A stretch of 64,000 nt of DNA from UBA2279 sp034399355. Lineage in GTDB: Bacteria > Actinomycetota > Coriobacteriia > Anaerosomatales > Anaerosomataceae. Position numbers and translations under genes: made by a program. The notes under the pieces were generated by a model that searched no databases, was not told the origin of the DNA, and worked only from the letters and a program-made list of their open reading frames with translations. The stretch lies in the NCBI GenBank assembly GCA_034399355.1, contig JAXMMT010000032.1:17221-81220 (forward strand), in the 5' to 3' direction. Shown here piece by piece: positions 24,856 through 33,182 of the stretch; the first letter of the stretch is position 1, and each line of letters begins with the position of its first letter.

Positions 24856-25218
24856 ATGACTCGAAGCGACCGCATACTGGCGCTCGTGATCGGTGTACTG
24901 GCCGTGGTGGCTATTCCTTTGATTGCTGCTGCGTCGGTTCAGGGTGGCGATAGTGTAGTAGTGACAGGTCCTGGTGGACGAACGGTCCTCGAACTCGGAG
25001 TCGATAGGACCGTGGTCGTTGACGGGCTGTGCGGCGGCGTTGTTGTCCAGGTGTCTCAAGGTTCTGTGCGCGTGACGGACTCTACGTGTCCGGACAGAGT
25101 GTGCGTGCACAGCGCTGCCGTCGACTCTCACGGTGGTGTCATCGCCTGCGTGCCCAACGGCGTGACGGTCGTTGTCTGTGGCGATGGAGAGCGAGGTCTC
25201 GATGCGGTCGTCCGCTGA
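24856..25218 (+). CDS. NusG-domain-II-like membrane-anchored protein
   Basis: A 120-aa protein beginning at ATG 24856, ten bases after rnfB. It has one N-terminal hydrophobic helix (about 7-29) and an extracytoplasmic beta-rich domain of the NusG domain II type. DSTCPDRVCVHSA, with its two cysteines, and VIACVPNGVTVVV are the characteristic parts. Such proteins regularly follow rnf genes in anaerobes and may assist assembly or flavinylation; the function is not proven. Confidence 0.82.
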   Translation: MTRSDRILALVIGVLAVVAIPLIAAASVQGGDSVVVTGPGGRTVLELGVDRTVVVDGLCGGVVVQVSQGSVRVTDSTCPDRVCVHSAAVDSHGGVIACVPNGVTVVVCGDGERGLDAVVR

Positions 25219-25750
25219 GGTATCGCCGCGCCTGCGCACCGTGTCTACGGTCGCTTCCCGGCGTGTGGCCCTCGGGGGCATGCTTCTGGTGTGCGCGGTC
25301 GCGCTTGGACTTATCGAATCCTGGTTGCTGGCCTGGTCCCCTGTGCCGTGGCTTCGGCTGGGCCTCGCAAACATTGCCGTGGTAGTGGCGCTCTCGTGCA
25401 TCGGTCCCCGCTCTGCGTTCACGGTGAGTCTTTTGCGCGTGGCACTCGTGGGTGTAGCTGCGGGCACGCTGTTCGGGCCGGGTACGCTACTTGCGGTGTC
25501 TGGCGCGGTGTGTGCTTTCGGAGCGATGGTAGCTGTGCGGGCTGCAGGGCCGCGCTTCTCGGTAGTCGGTTGGTCGATTGCCGGCGCATCAGCCCACGTC
25601 GTCGGTCAGTTCGTTGCAGCAGCGGTTGTCACCGGCTCGCCTGCGCTCCTCTCTCTCGTTCCCCTGTCGGTTCTTGCGAGCCTCTTCCTCGGCGTCGCGA
25701 CCGGGCTTATTGCCCGGCCCCTCATCTCCCGCGTGATGTCCGCGGCCTGA
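25202..25750 (+). CDS. Gx-transporter / HepPP-synthase-component-I-like membrane protein
   Basis: A 182-aa hydrophobic protein with about five to six helices. ATG 25202 (MRSSAEVSP) follows GCGAGGT by five bases; ATG 25187 and GTG 25172 are alternatives. It overlaps the NusG-II gene by 17 bp. LIESWLLAWSPVPWLRLGLANIAVV resembles the family often annotated as heptaprenyl diphosphate synthase component I or Gx transporter, which commonly sits beside rnf and NusG-II genes. The substrate is unknown; a role in quinone or flavin supply is speculative. Confidence 0.75.
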   Translation: MRSSAEVSPRLRTVSTVASRRVALGGMLLVCAVALGLIESWLLAWSPVPWLRLGLANIAVVVALSCIGPRSAFTVSLLRVALVGVAAGTLFGPGTLLAVSGAVCAFGAMVAVRAAGPRFSVVGWSIAGASAHVVGQFVAAAVVTGSPALLSLVPLSVLASLFLGVATGLIARPLISRVMSAA

Positions 25751-25769
25751 GAAGAGAAGGGGGCGCTTG

Positions 25770-26432
25770 ATGGCGCCACGACTGCTAGGAAGATCGATCG
25801 ACGCTCGGACACTCGTGCTTGAGGGGCGCGCCGATTCCGTCGCTGACGCCGCTTTGATCTCGGTCGTGCTCGGTTGTTCCGAGGAAGAGGTCGTGCGAGA
25901 CATCCTCGTAGAGTATCCGATGCCGGACGCGCTCTGGCGGGTCTCGGCGGAGGACTTGACGTCACGTCACGGTGTTGGTCCCGCAGCAGCAGCTCGTCTC
26001 TTGGCTTCGTTGGAGATGGGCCGCCGGTGGGCTTCGTGGCCGGGTAGCAAACGTCCTGTGATCGCTACTCCCGAGGACGTGGTGCGCATCTGTGGCCCGC
26101 AGTTCAGAGGACTCGATCGTGAGCACTTCTGGGCGTTGGCTCTTAACACGAAGAACCAGCTGGTGCGTATCGTGGAGGTCTCAATAGGCAGTCTGAACGC
26201 GTCGATCGTCCATCCGCGTGAGCTGTACAAGGAGGCAATCCGCCTGTCGGCGGCCTCGATCGTTGTCGTGCACAACCACCCGAGTGGGGACCCCACACCG
26301 TCGAGTGCTGATCTGCAGCTGACGCGCAGGCTCATCAAGGCGGGTGATGTGATAGGTATCGAGCTTCTCGACCACGTGATTATCGGAGACGGTGGCGCGC
26401 ACGCCAGCATTCGAGATCTCGGTCTTATGTAG
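25770..26432 (+). CDS. radC: RadC/JAB-domain protein
   Basis: A 220-aa protein of the RadC (DUF2466) family. ATG 25770 lies after AAGGGGGCG; a TTG directly before is less likely. The N-terminal helix-hairpin-helix region includes RHGVGPAAAARLLA (about residues 70-84). The JAMM metalloprotease-like motif VVHNHPSGDPTPSSAD supplies the metal-binding histidines and Asp. RadC was once linked to recombination repair, but its true function is undetermined. It precedes mreB, the usual order in many Gram-positive genomes. Confidence 0.9.
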   Translation: MAPRLLGRSIDARTLVLEGRADSVADAALISVVLGCSEEEVVRDILVEYPMPDALWRVSAEDLTSRHGVGPAAAARLLASLEMGRRWASWPGSKRPVIATPEDVVRICGPQFRGLDREHFWALALNTKNQLVRIVEVSIGSLNASIVHPRELYKEAIRLSAASIVVVHNHPSGDPTPSSADLQLTRRLIKAGDVIGIELLDHVIIGDGGAHASIRDLGLM

Positions 26433-26506
26433 GCAAACACATACAACGACCTGCGGTGTTGTTATACTGGTCGCGAGCTTCGACCGGACGATGCGGGGTG
26501 CTGTGC

Positions 26507-26512
26507 TAGACT
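26507..26512 (+). promoter_or_regulatory. Candidate extended -10 box upstream of mreB
   Basis: TGCTAGACT (26504-26512) matches the extended -10 element also seen upstream of thiM in this window. No good -35 lies 16-18 bp upstream, so recognition would depend on the TGC extension. Transcripts from here must pass the hairpin at 26536-26560. Confidence 0.4.
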
Positions 26513-26535
26513 TGCCACGATGTGCGGACGCGACC

Positions 26536-26570
26536 GCGCGGCAGCGGACGGTTGCCGCGCGTTCTTTTGC
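26536..26570 (+). terminator. Hairpin with U-run before mreB
   Basis: Arms GCGCGGCA (26536-26543) and TGCCGCGC (26553-26560), followed by GTTCTTTTGC. It ends radC transcription or acts as an attenuator for mreB, depending on where the mreB promoter is. Confidence 0.65.
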
Positions 26571-26633
26571 TTACCCAGTAAGATGGGCCGAGCGCTTGCG
26601 ACGACGGTGTCGCGGCGTCGAAAGGAGAGCGAC

Positions 26634-27674
26634 TTGTCGCTTGTAGATATGTTCTTCAACTCCTGGGGCGGCGATATGGCCGTTGACCTCGGCACGGCGA
26701 ACACGCTCGTGTCAGTTCGTGGTCGCGGCATTGTGCTGATCGAGCCGTCAGTCGTTGCCGTAGAGAAGGATACGAAGCGGGTGCTCGCGGTGGGCATCGA
26801 CGCAAAGCGCATGCTCGGTCGGACGCCCGGGTCCATTGTCGCCATTCGGCCGCTCAAAGACGGCGTCATCGCCGACTTCGAGGTGACCGAAGCGATGCTA
26901 CGGTACTTCATCAACAAGATGCGCGTGAAGCGCTTCCCGTGGCAGCCCAAGCCGCGTGTGGTCGTGTGCGTCCCGTCCGGCGTGACCGAGGTCGAGAAGC
27001 GCGCCGTGTTTGAGGCGACCATGCAGGCAGGCGCTCGCAGCGCCTACCTGATCGAGGAACCGATGGCCGCGGCGATCGGCGCCGGTCTGCCTATCCAGGA
27101 GCCTACTGGCAATATGGTCGTCGACATCGGTGGCGGTACGACAGAAGTGGCCGTCATCTCGCTTGGCGGCATTGTCGTGGCACAGTCCATCCGCATCGGC
27201 GGCGACGAGTTCGACGAAGCGATCATCGCGCACATCAAGAAGGAGTACAACGTCCTGATCGGTGAACGTACCGCCGAGGAGATCAAGATTGAGATCGGGT
27301 CAGCGTTCCCACTGGCCGATGAACTTGATGCCGAAGTTCGCGGACGAGACCTCTTGACGGGTTTGCCCCGCACGATACAGCTCTCCTCCGAGGAGATCCG
27401 TACGGCGGTTGAGGAGCCCACCGCTGCTATTGTCGCCGCAATCAAGGGCACACTCGAGAAGACGCCGCCAGAGTTGGCCGGTGACATTATGGAGTACGGA
27501 ATCGTTCTGACCGGCGGCGGCGCGCTTCTGAAGGCCATTGATGATCGCTTGCGCTATGAGACCGGAATGCCCGTGCACGTTTCGGAGAACGCACTTATCA
27601 ACGTCGTGCTCGGTTCGGCCATGGCCCTGGAGGAGATCGACGTCCTCAAGAAGGTCCTCACGGTCTCGCGGTAG
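26634..27674 (+). CDS. mreB: Rod shape-determining protein MreB
   Basis: Actin-like ATPase that positions the lateral wall synthesis machinery under the membrane. TTG 26634 has AAAGGAGA five bases upstream and gives 346 aa. The frame is open upstream but that part is not MreB-like. Actin motifs are present: VDLGTANTLV (phosphate 1), VVDIGGGTTEVAVIS (phosphate 2) and VLTGGGALLKAID (adenosine). A short hydrophobic amphipathic start (LVDMFFNSWGG) can anchor it to the membrane. First gene of mreBCD-mrdA-rodA. Confidence 0.95.
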   Translation: MSLVDMFFNSWGGDMAVDLGTANTLVSVRGRGIVLIEPSVVAVEKDTKRVLAVGIDAKRMLGRTPGSIVAIRPLKDGVIADFEVTEAMLRYFINKMRVKRFPWQPKPRVVVCVPSGVTEVEKRAVFEATMQAGARSAYLIEEPMAAAIGAGLPIQEPTGNMVVDIGGGTTEVAVISLGGIVVAQSIRIGGDEFDEAIIAHIKKEYNVLIGERTAEEIKIEIGSAFPLADELDAEVRGRDLLTGLPRTIQLSSEEIRTAVEEPTAAIVAAIKGTLEKTPPELAGDIMEYGIVLTGGGALLKAIDDRLRYETGMPVHVSENALINVVLGSAMALEEIDVLKKVLTVSR

Positions 27675-27691
27675 ACTGGGAGGCGGATGCC

Positions 27692-28555
27692 ATGAAGGTC
27701 ACTCTGCAGGACTCGAAACGCGGCAACCCCGTGTTGCTTATCGCGCTGATCGTGGCGTCGCTTGTCCTGGTGACCGTGTACTTCCGCGAGGGAGACAGTG
27801 GCATCGTTCACAAGATGCGGAGCGGGGTGCTCGAAGTCGTCGCTCCGCTCGAGAAAGTCGGCGATGCGATCGCATCGCCGTTCGAAGCGATGGGCGGATG
27901 GTTCTCGAATCTCGCCGTCTCGCGCGAAGACCTCGATGCGCTGCGCGCTCAGAACGATGAGCTGCGCGCGCGTTTGGCCGAGCTCGAGGAGGCGCGCCAG
28001 GAGAACGAGCGTTTGCGACAGCTCGTCGAGTTTGCCGAGGAGCGCAAGTTCACCAAACTCGGGGCGCGAGTCATCGGTCGACCGACAAGCTCGTGGGACG
28101 GCGTCATCACCATCGACCGCGGTTCGGTCGACGGTGTCGAGGCGGGTATGTCCGTGCTTGCGCCGCAGGGGCTTCTCGGCCAGGTGTTCGAGGTATCGAG
28201 TCATGCGGCCAAGGTACGGCTCATTACTGATCAGCGCAGCGGCGTTGCGGCGATGGTGCAATCCACACGTGTGACCGGTGTCGTGAAGGGCTCTATCGAT
28301 GGCGGGCTGACGCTCGATTTCGTCTCCACCGAAGAGGCGCCGGTCGCCGGCGATGTGATCATCACCTCCGGCTTGGGCGGCGTGTACCCGAAGGGGCTTG
28401 TGGTAGGCGATGTCGTCTCGGTTGAAGAGCGCCGAGGTGCGCTGTTCCCGCGTATCAAGCTGGTATCGCGAGTCGTGGTTGGACAGCTCGAGGAAGTGCT
28501 GATTCTAGTAGGTGTGGTCGTTGAGGCCGACGCGAAAGGCGGAGATGGCGAGTGA
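27692..28555 (+). CDS. mreC: Rod shape-determining protein MreC
   Basis: Bitopic scaffold protein of the elongasome. ATG 27692 follows GGGAGG. The 287-aa product has a transmembrane helix (about 15-33), a coiled coil rich in Leu/Glu/Arg (about 70-110, ELRARLAELEEARQENERL), and the extracellular beta domain with LSS-type strands (VIGRPTSSWDGVITIDRGS, TSGLGGVYPKGLVVG). It overlaps mreD by GTGA. Confidence 0.94.
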   Translation: MKVTLQDSKRGNPVLLIALIVASLVLVTVYFREGDSGIVHKMRSGVLEVVAPLEKVGDAIASPFEAMGGWFSNLAVSREDLDALRAQNDELRARLAELEEARQENERLRQLVEFAEERKFTKLGARVIGRPTSSWDGVITIDRGSVDGVEAGMSVLAPQGLLGQVFEVSSHAAKVRLITDQRSGVAAMVQSTRVTGVVKGSIDGGLTLDFVSTEEAPVAGDVIITSGLGGVYPKGLVVGDVVSVEERRGALFPRIKLVSRVVVGQLEEVLILVGVVVEADAKGGDGE

Positions 28556-29064
28556 ACCGTTTCTGGGTGACAGCCGGCGCAATCCTCGCTGCGATCATCG
28601 CGCAGGTCGCGTTCGCGCCACACGTCGCGCTGCTCGGAGTGGTTCCCTGCTTCCCGGTGCTGGTCGTCATCACGCTCGCAGTCGTGGAGGGCCCTGAAGT
28701 GGGCGCCGTCTCCGGCTTCGCCGGGGGGTTGGCACTCGATCTTCTCGGAACTTCCCCGGTCGGCGTGTGGGCGCTCGTTCTTGTCGTGGTCGGCTACCTT
28801 GCCGGTCTTCTGCAGGAGAACATCTTCGCTGAGGGATGGCTGATGCCGGTCACCGTGGCCATCGTTGCCGGGATACTCGCCGAGCTGTCGTACCTGGTTG
28901 TGCTGCAGGTGCTCGGGTCCGGTCCTGCGTTCTGGCAGTCCGTGTGGACCGTGGTGTTGCCACGCGCCGTGTATAATACCGTGCTGGCTCTGCTGTTGTA
29001 CCCCTGGTTGGCGCGCTTCTTGCGTTCCGACCGGTCAATGAAGTCGTTCCGTCGGTTCGCATGA
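28552..29064 (+). CDS. mreD: Rod shape-determining protein MreD
   Basis: A 170-aa, five-helix membrane protein that completes the MreBCD complex. GTG 28552 overlaps the mreC stop. The sequence is very hydrophobic, with PCFPVLVVITLAVVEGPEVG and LDLLGTSPVGVWAL typical of the family. There is a 55-bp gap to mrdA. Confidence 0.9.
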   Translation: MNRFWVTAGAILAAIIAQVAFAPHVALLGVVPCFPVLVVITLAVVEGPEVGAVSGFAGGLALDLLGTSPVGVWALVLVVVGYLAGLLQENIFAEGWLMPVTVAIVAGILAELSYLVVLQVLGSGPAFWQSVWTVVLPRAVYNTVLALLLYPWLARFLRSDRSMKSFRRFA

Positions 29065-29119
29065 TCCGCTGGTCAGTGTGCGGCGTTCGTGGCGGGTTTG
29101 CCTCCGGGAGTTGCTCTCT

Positions 29120-31042
29120 ATGAGTACGTACCGTCAGGAACTCAAGTCGCGTTTCGCGGCACTTGGCATCGTTGTCATCGTCGTACTGGCTGCGCTGCTC
29201 GTACGCCTGTGGACCATGCAGGTATTGCAGGGCGAGTCCTATGCAGCGCAGGCCGAGAACAACCGCGTGCGCGAAATATCGCTGGACGCGCCGCGCGGCT
29301 GTATCTACGACCGCAATGGTGTGCCGCTGGTGGTCAACCGTGCCGCTCTCGCGGTGAGTATCGACCCATCCGAGGACAGCGTGCGGCTTCTGCTGATTCG
29401 CTTGCAGAATTCCGACAGTAGCGATGACCCCACAAAGCGGGAGATCGAGGAGCGCTTTGGTGCGCTCGGCGATCTTGTCGGCATGACGGCTTCCGAGGTG
29501 TGGGAGAAGGTCTCGGATACCCGCGTTGAAGCACTGCGTCCGAGGGTCGTAGCGGTCGATGTGTCCATCGAGGTTGTCTCTCAACTTGCCGAGCGACAGA
29601 CGGATTTCCCCGCTGTACAGGTCGATGAGGTTGCTCTGCGGGAGTACCCGCAGGGTGATCTTGCGGCACATCTGCTCGGCTACACCGGCGAGATCTCGGA
29701 GGAGGAGTTCGCTGGCAGCGACGCGAGTGCCGGTTACGAGCTCGGCGACATCGTGGGGAAGACGGGTGTCGAGGCGCAGTACGAGAACGTCTTGCAGGGC
29801 GACAAAGGCTGGCGCCGCATTGAAGTGAACGCATCCGGCAAGGCGCAGCGGGTCGTGAGCGAGCAGCAGCCTATTCCCGGGCGAGACGTCAGACTCACCA
29901 TCGATATCGAGGTCCAGCGTGTGGCCAGGGAGGCGCTCTCTGACGCGTTCGCCGAGGCGCATCGTCAGGGCTTCCCAAGCGCGAAGGCCGGTGCTGCGGT
30001 CGTCTTGGACCTTCAGACCGGGGAGGTTATCGCCATGACGAGCGCTCCCATATATGACCCGTCGATCTTCCTCGGACCAATTTCGAACGCGGTGTGGCAG
30101 AAGCTGACGGATGAGGCGAGTGAATACCCGATCAACAACAGGGCCATCATGTCGGCGTATCCGCCAGCATCGACGTTCAAGGTCATCACGGGTCTGGCGG
30201 GCCTCGAATATGGGGTGACCTACGAGAACAAGATGTACACGTGCCGGGGTAAGTGGACAGAGATGGGCGAGCAGTGGCCGAAGTGGTGTTGGAACCACTC
30301 TGGTCATGGGACGATCTCGTTTCGCACAGGCATCGAGAAGTCCTGCGACACCGTCTTCTACGAGATCGGTTACGAGTTCTACAAGCGCAAGCAGGAGGAG
30401 TTGCAGGCGATGGCCCGCAGCTTCGGTTTGGGAGCGAAGCTCGGCATAGACCTTCCTGGCGAGGTCGGGGGCCGCATTCCTGATGCCGCGTGGAAGGAAG
30501 AGTTCAATGCGAACTACCCGGAGTACCAGATGTGGCTCCCGGGGGACACGGTCAACATGGCCATCGGTCAGGGAGACCTGCTCATGTCGCCCCTGCAGTT
30601 GGCCGCCGTCTACGGTGGGATTGGCAACGGCGGCAAGGTCATGACCCCGCACGTGCTGCTGGAGGTGCTACCGGGGGTGGGCGAGGATGCGAAGCCCTAC
30701 GAGCCGACGGTCGCGGCAACCGCCGACGTGAGTGATGCGAGTCTCGCTGTCATGAAGCGCGCGCTGGTCGATGTGATCACCGAAGGTACGGGTCAAGGTT
30801 CGTTCCGCGGCTTCGGGGAGACAGTCGCGGGCAAGACGGGTACCGCTGAGGTGGCTGGCAAGGACGACTATGCGTGGTTTGCGGCGTTCGCTCCGGCCGG
30901 ACAGCCTCGGTACGCTGTTGCTGTCGTGATCGAGCAGGGTGGACATGGCGGGTCGGTCGCAGGCCCCGCCGCGCGACAGATACTCGCGCAGCTCTTCGGC
31001 CTAAAGGTCGAGCAGGTCCACACGACTGACGAGTCGAGGTAG
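29120..31042 (+). CDS. mrdA: Penicillin-binding protein 2 (elongation transpeptidase)
   Basis: Class B penicillin-binding protein that crosslinks peptidoglycan in the lateral wall together with RodA. ATG 29120 follows GGGAG. Of 640 residues, about 12-35 form the membrane anchor and 45-270 the pedestal (RGCIYDRNG, VGKTGVEAQYE). The transpeptidase domain has the acylated serine in STFK (351-354), SCD (408-410) in place of SxN, and KTG (572-574). The SCD variant is common in PBP2 of actinobacteria and Firmicutes. Confidence 0.93.
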   Translation: MSTYRQELKSRFAALGIVVIVVLAALLVRLWTMQVLQGESYAAQAENNRVREISLDAPRGCIYDRNGVPLVVNRAALAVSIDPSEDSVRLLLIRLQNSDSSDDPTKREIEERFGALGDLVGMTASEVWEKVSDTRVEALRPRVVAVDVSIEVVSQLAERQTDFPAVQVDEVALREYPQGDLAAHLLGYTGEISEEEFAGSDASAGYELGDIVGKTGVEAQYENVLQGDKGWRRIEVNASGKAQRVVSEQQPIPGRDVRLTIDIEVQRVAREALSDAFAEAHRQGFPSAKAGAAVVLDLQTGEVIAMTSAPIYDPSIFLGPISNAVWQKLTDEASEYPINNRAIMSAYPPASTFKVITGLAGLEYGVTYENKMYTCRGKWTEMGEQWPKWCWNHSGHGTISFRTGIEKSCDTVFYEIGYEFYKRKQEELQAMARSFGLGAKLGIDLPGEVGGRIPDAAWKEEFNANYPEYQMWLPGDTVNMAIGQGDLLMSPLQLAAVYGGIGNGGKVMTPHVLLEVLPGVGEDAKPYEPTVAATADVSDASLAVMKRALVDVITEGTGQGSFRGFGETVAGKTGTAEVAGKDDYAWFAAFAPAGQPRYAVAVVIEQGGHGGSVAGPAARQILAQLFGLKVEQVHTTDESR

Positions 31043-31044
31043 CG

Positions 31045-32187
31045 GTGGACAAGACTCCCTACAGGCGCTTTCGAAACGCCGTTAACCTGCCTCTGGCGGT
31101 CGGGACAATCGCGCTGCTCGTGTATGGCACCATCATGGTCGCGTCGGCCACGACCGGCATGGACGGCGGTATGCTGCGCAGGCAGCTCATAGGCATCGCG
31201 CTCGGCATGGTGCCGCTTGGTGTTGCCTGGCTGCTGGACTACAAGCTCCTGAAACACTGGACGGGCCCTTTGCTGGTGGCGCTAAGTATCCTCCTGATCA
31301 GTCCGCGCATTCCCGGTCTGGGTTATGAGGTTGGTGGCGCCGCATCGTGGCTGCAGGTCTTTGGTGTCCGCCTCTTCCAGCCTTCGGAGCCGGCAAAGCT
31401 CATCTTCATCGCGGTAATCGCAACGGCCGTGGCTGATTTCAAGGGGCATATCGAAAAACCGCGGGACATGCTGCGCGTGTTCTCGTATGTCGCTCTTGCG
31501 CTGGTGCTTATCCTCTTACAGCCCGACCTCGGTACGGGCCTTGTGTTCGTTGCGATCACGGCGGGCATACTGCTCGTCGGCGGGCTCAGGGCTCGCTGGT
31601 TCCTTGTGTTCGGGTTGGCCGCTGCCGTGACGGTTGCCGGCATACTGCTCGCTGACTCGGCGTTGGACACTATGGCGGGCAAGGACGTGGCGCTCAAGGA
31701 CTACCAGAAGGACCGCCTGCTCGTGTTCGTGGACAATACGCGTGATCCGCAGGGAGCCGGGTACAACCTTGCACAGTCCAAGATCGCCGTCGGTTCAGGC
31801 GGGATCTCCGGCAAGGGTCTGGCCGCGGGCACGCAATCCAACCTGCACTTCCTGCCCGAGCGGCACACTGACTTCATCTTTGCGGTGCTCGGGGAGGAAC
31901 TCGGCTTCATGGGCGCAGTGATTCTTCTCGGCCTGTACCTTGCGCTGCTGATTAGCGCGCTCGCAATCTCGACATCTTCACGCGACCTGTACGGTGCGCT
32001 GATATGTGCGGGTATCATCAGTATGTGGGCGTTCCAGATACTGGAGAACATCGGCATGACCATCGGTATGATGCCGATCACTGGCATCCCGCTGCCGTTC
32101 ATGAGCTTCGGCAGCTCGGCCATGGTCACAAACCTTGGTGCCGTGGGGATGCTCTTGTCAGTCTGGTCGCGTCGGTACGGGACCTGA
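31045..32187 (+). CDS. rodA: Peptidoglycan glycosyltransferase RodA
   Basis: SEDS-family polymerase that elongates glycan strands from lipid II, working with PBP2. GTG 31045 is two bases after the mrdA stop. The 380-aa product has ten hydrophobic segments. Family residues are in WLQVFGVRLFQPSEPAKL, LLQPDLGTGLVF and the extracellular loop with GSGGISGKGLAAGTQSNLHF, followed by LPERHTDFIFAVLGEE. Confidence 0.94.
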   Translation: MDKTPYRRFRNAVNLPLAVGTIALLVYGTIMVASATTGMDGGMLRRQLIGIALGMVPLGVAWLLDYKLLKHWTGPLLVALSILLISPRIPGLGYEVGGAASWLQVFGVRLFQPSEPAKLIFIAVIATAVADFKGHIEKPRDMLRVFSYVALALVLILLQPDLGTGLVFVAITAGILLVGGLRARWFLVFGLAAAVTVAGILLADSALDTMAGKDVALKDYQKDRLLVFVDNTRDPQGAGYNLAQSKIAVGSGGISGKGLAAGTQSNLHFLPERHTDFIFAVLGEELGFMGAVILLGLYLALLISALAISTSSRDLYGALICAGIISMWAFQILENIGMTIGMMPITGIPLPFMSFGSSAMVTNLGAVGMLLSVWSRRYGT

Positions 32188-32216
32188 TACGCCTGCCGAA
32201 GAGGAGATGATACGAC

Positions 32217-33182
32217 ATGGCGACACTGCCGGTTGACCTAAGAGACCTGCTGAAAGCTGGCAAACGACTGAGCCAGGACCGGGACCTGCCGGTTCGCATC
32301 GCGGTGCTTATCGAGTTGGATGCGACGGATGAACTCATCGACGAGCTTCGCACGCAGTTGCGCCCGCGCACGAGTGGCGCCGCACTGCAGATCGAGGTCA
32401 TCGAGCCCGGGAAGATGGTGCAGTTGGTCACCGACACTGACGCGGTGGTGTTCGTTTCCGGCAGCGGCACTGCCGGGCTTACGGAGGCGATCGGCGTTCC
32501 CCGCCGGGCCGGCGTTGCCGCTGTGGTCGTGGGTCTGGGCGATGAGGCGCACGGCGACCGGCTGGCGGACCTGCTGCTGCAGCCCCTTGCGGATCTCATC
32601 GTGAAGTCGGACGTCGCGGAGGCCGTGGAAGGCCTGGGTGCCTGGCTTGCTGAGAAACTCCCGTCGAAGCGCCTCGCGCTGGCGCACAACTTCCCGTTCA
32701 TGCGTCGAGCGGTGGCCGGAGAGGCCGTCAAGACGACCGCATGGCAAAACGGCCTCATCGGGGCGGTTGCCATTATCCCAGGCGCCGACATGCCGCTCAT
32801 GACGGCGAACCAGGCCAAGATGCTGCTGCAGATCGCAGCGGCCTACGGCGAGACGCTCGGTGCCGACCGCATCAAGGAGCTCGCGGTGATAGTTGGAGGA
32901 GGTTTCACCTTCCGCGCGATCACCCGGCAGCTGCTCACCGTGGTGCCCGTCATGGGTTGGGCGGTCAAAGCCGGCGTTGGCTTCGGTGGAACCATCACGA
33001 TGGGGAGAGCTGCCATCGCGTACTTCGAAGAGGGCGCTGATCTAGTGCAGGTAGCTGCGAAGCTGAAGGCCGGAACCGCAGCGCGTTTTCCGAGGGTACG
33101 CCACGCGGAGCTGAGCGCTGCGACCGCGGTGCAGCCCGAGCTACCGCTTACCATCCCGAGCGTGGAGACTGCCGTTGAGTGA
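32217..33182 (+). CDS. DUF697-type membrane-associated protein
   Basis: A 321-aa protein; ATG 32217 is preceded by AGAGGAGA. The N-terminal half (about 1-120) looks like a degenerate nucleotide-binding domain with VVVGLGDEAHGDR. The C-terminal half (about 165-270) contains IGAVAIIPGADMPLMTANQ and VVPVMGWAVKAGVGF, characteristic of DUF697 proteins, with two weak hydrophobic segments. DUF697 domains are often fused to GTPases. The function is unknown. It overlaps the radical SAM gene by 8 bp. Confidence 0.7.
   Translation: MATLPVDLRDLLKAGKRLSQDRDLPVRIAVLIELDATDELIDELRTQLRPRTSGAALQIEVIEPGKMVQLVTDTDAVVFVSGSGTAGLTEAIGVPRRAGVAAVVVGLGDEAHGDRLADLLLQPLADLIVKSDVAEAVEGLGAWLAEKLPSKRLALAHNFPFMRRAVAGEAVKTTAWQNGLIGAVAIIPGADMPLMTANQAKMLLQIAAAYGETLGADRIKELAVIVGGGFTFRAITRQLLTVVPVMGWAVKAGVGFGGTITMGRAAIAYFEEGADLVQVAAKLKAGTAARFPRVRHAELSAATAVQPELPLTIPSVETAVE

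Noticed and set aside
28850..30652. 600-codon open frame on the minus strand opposite mrdA
   Set aside because: Antisense shadow of a GC-rich gene with clear PBP2 motifs; no ribosome site and no recognisable domain.
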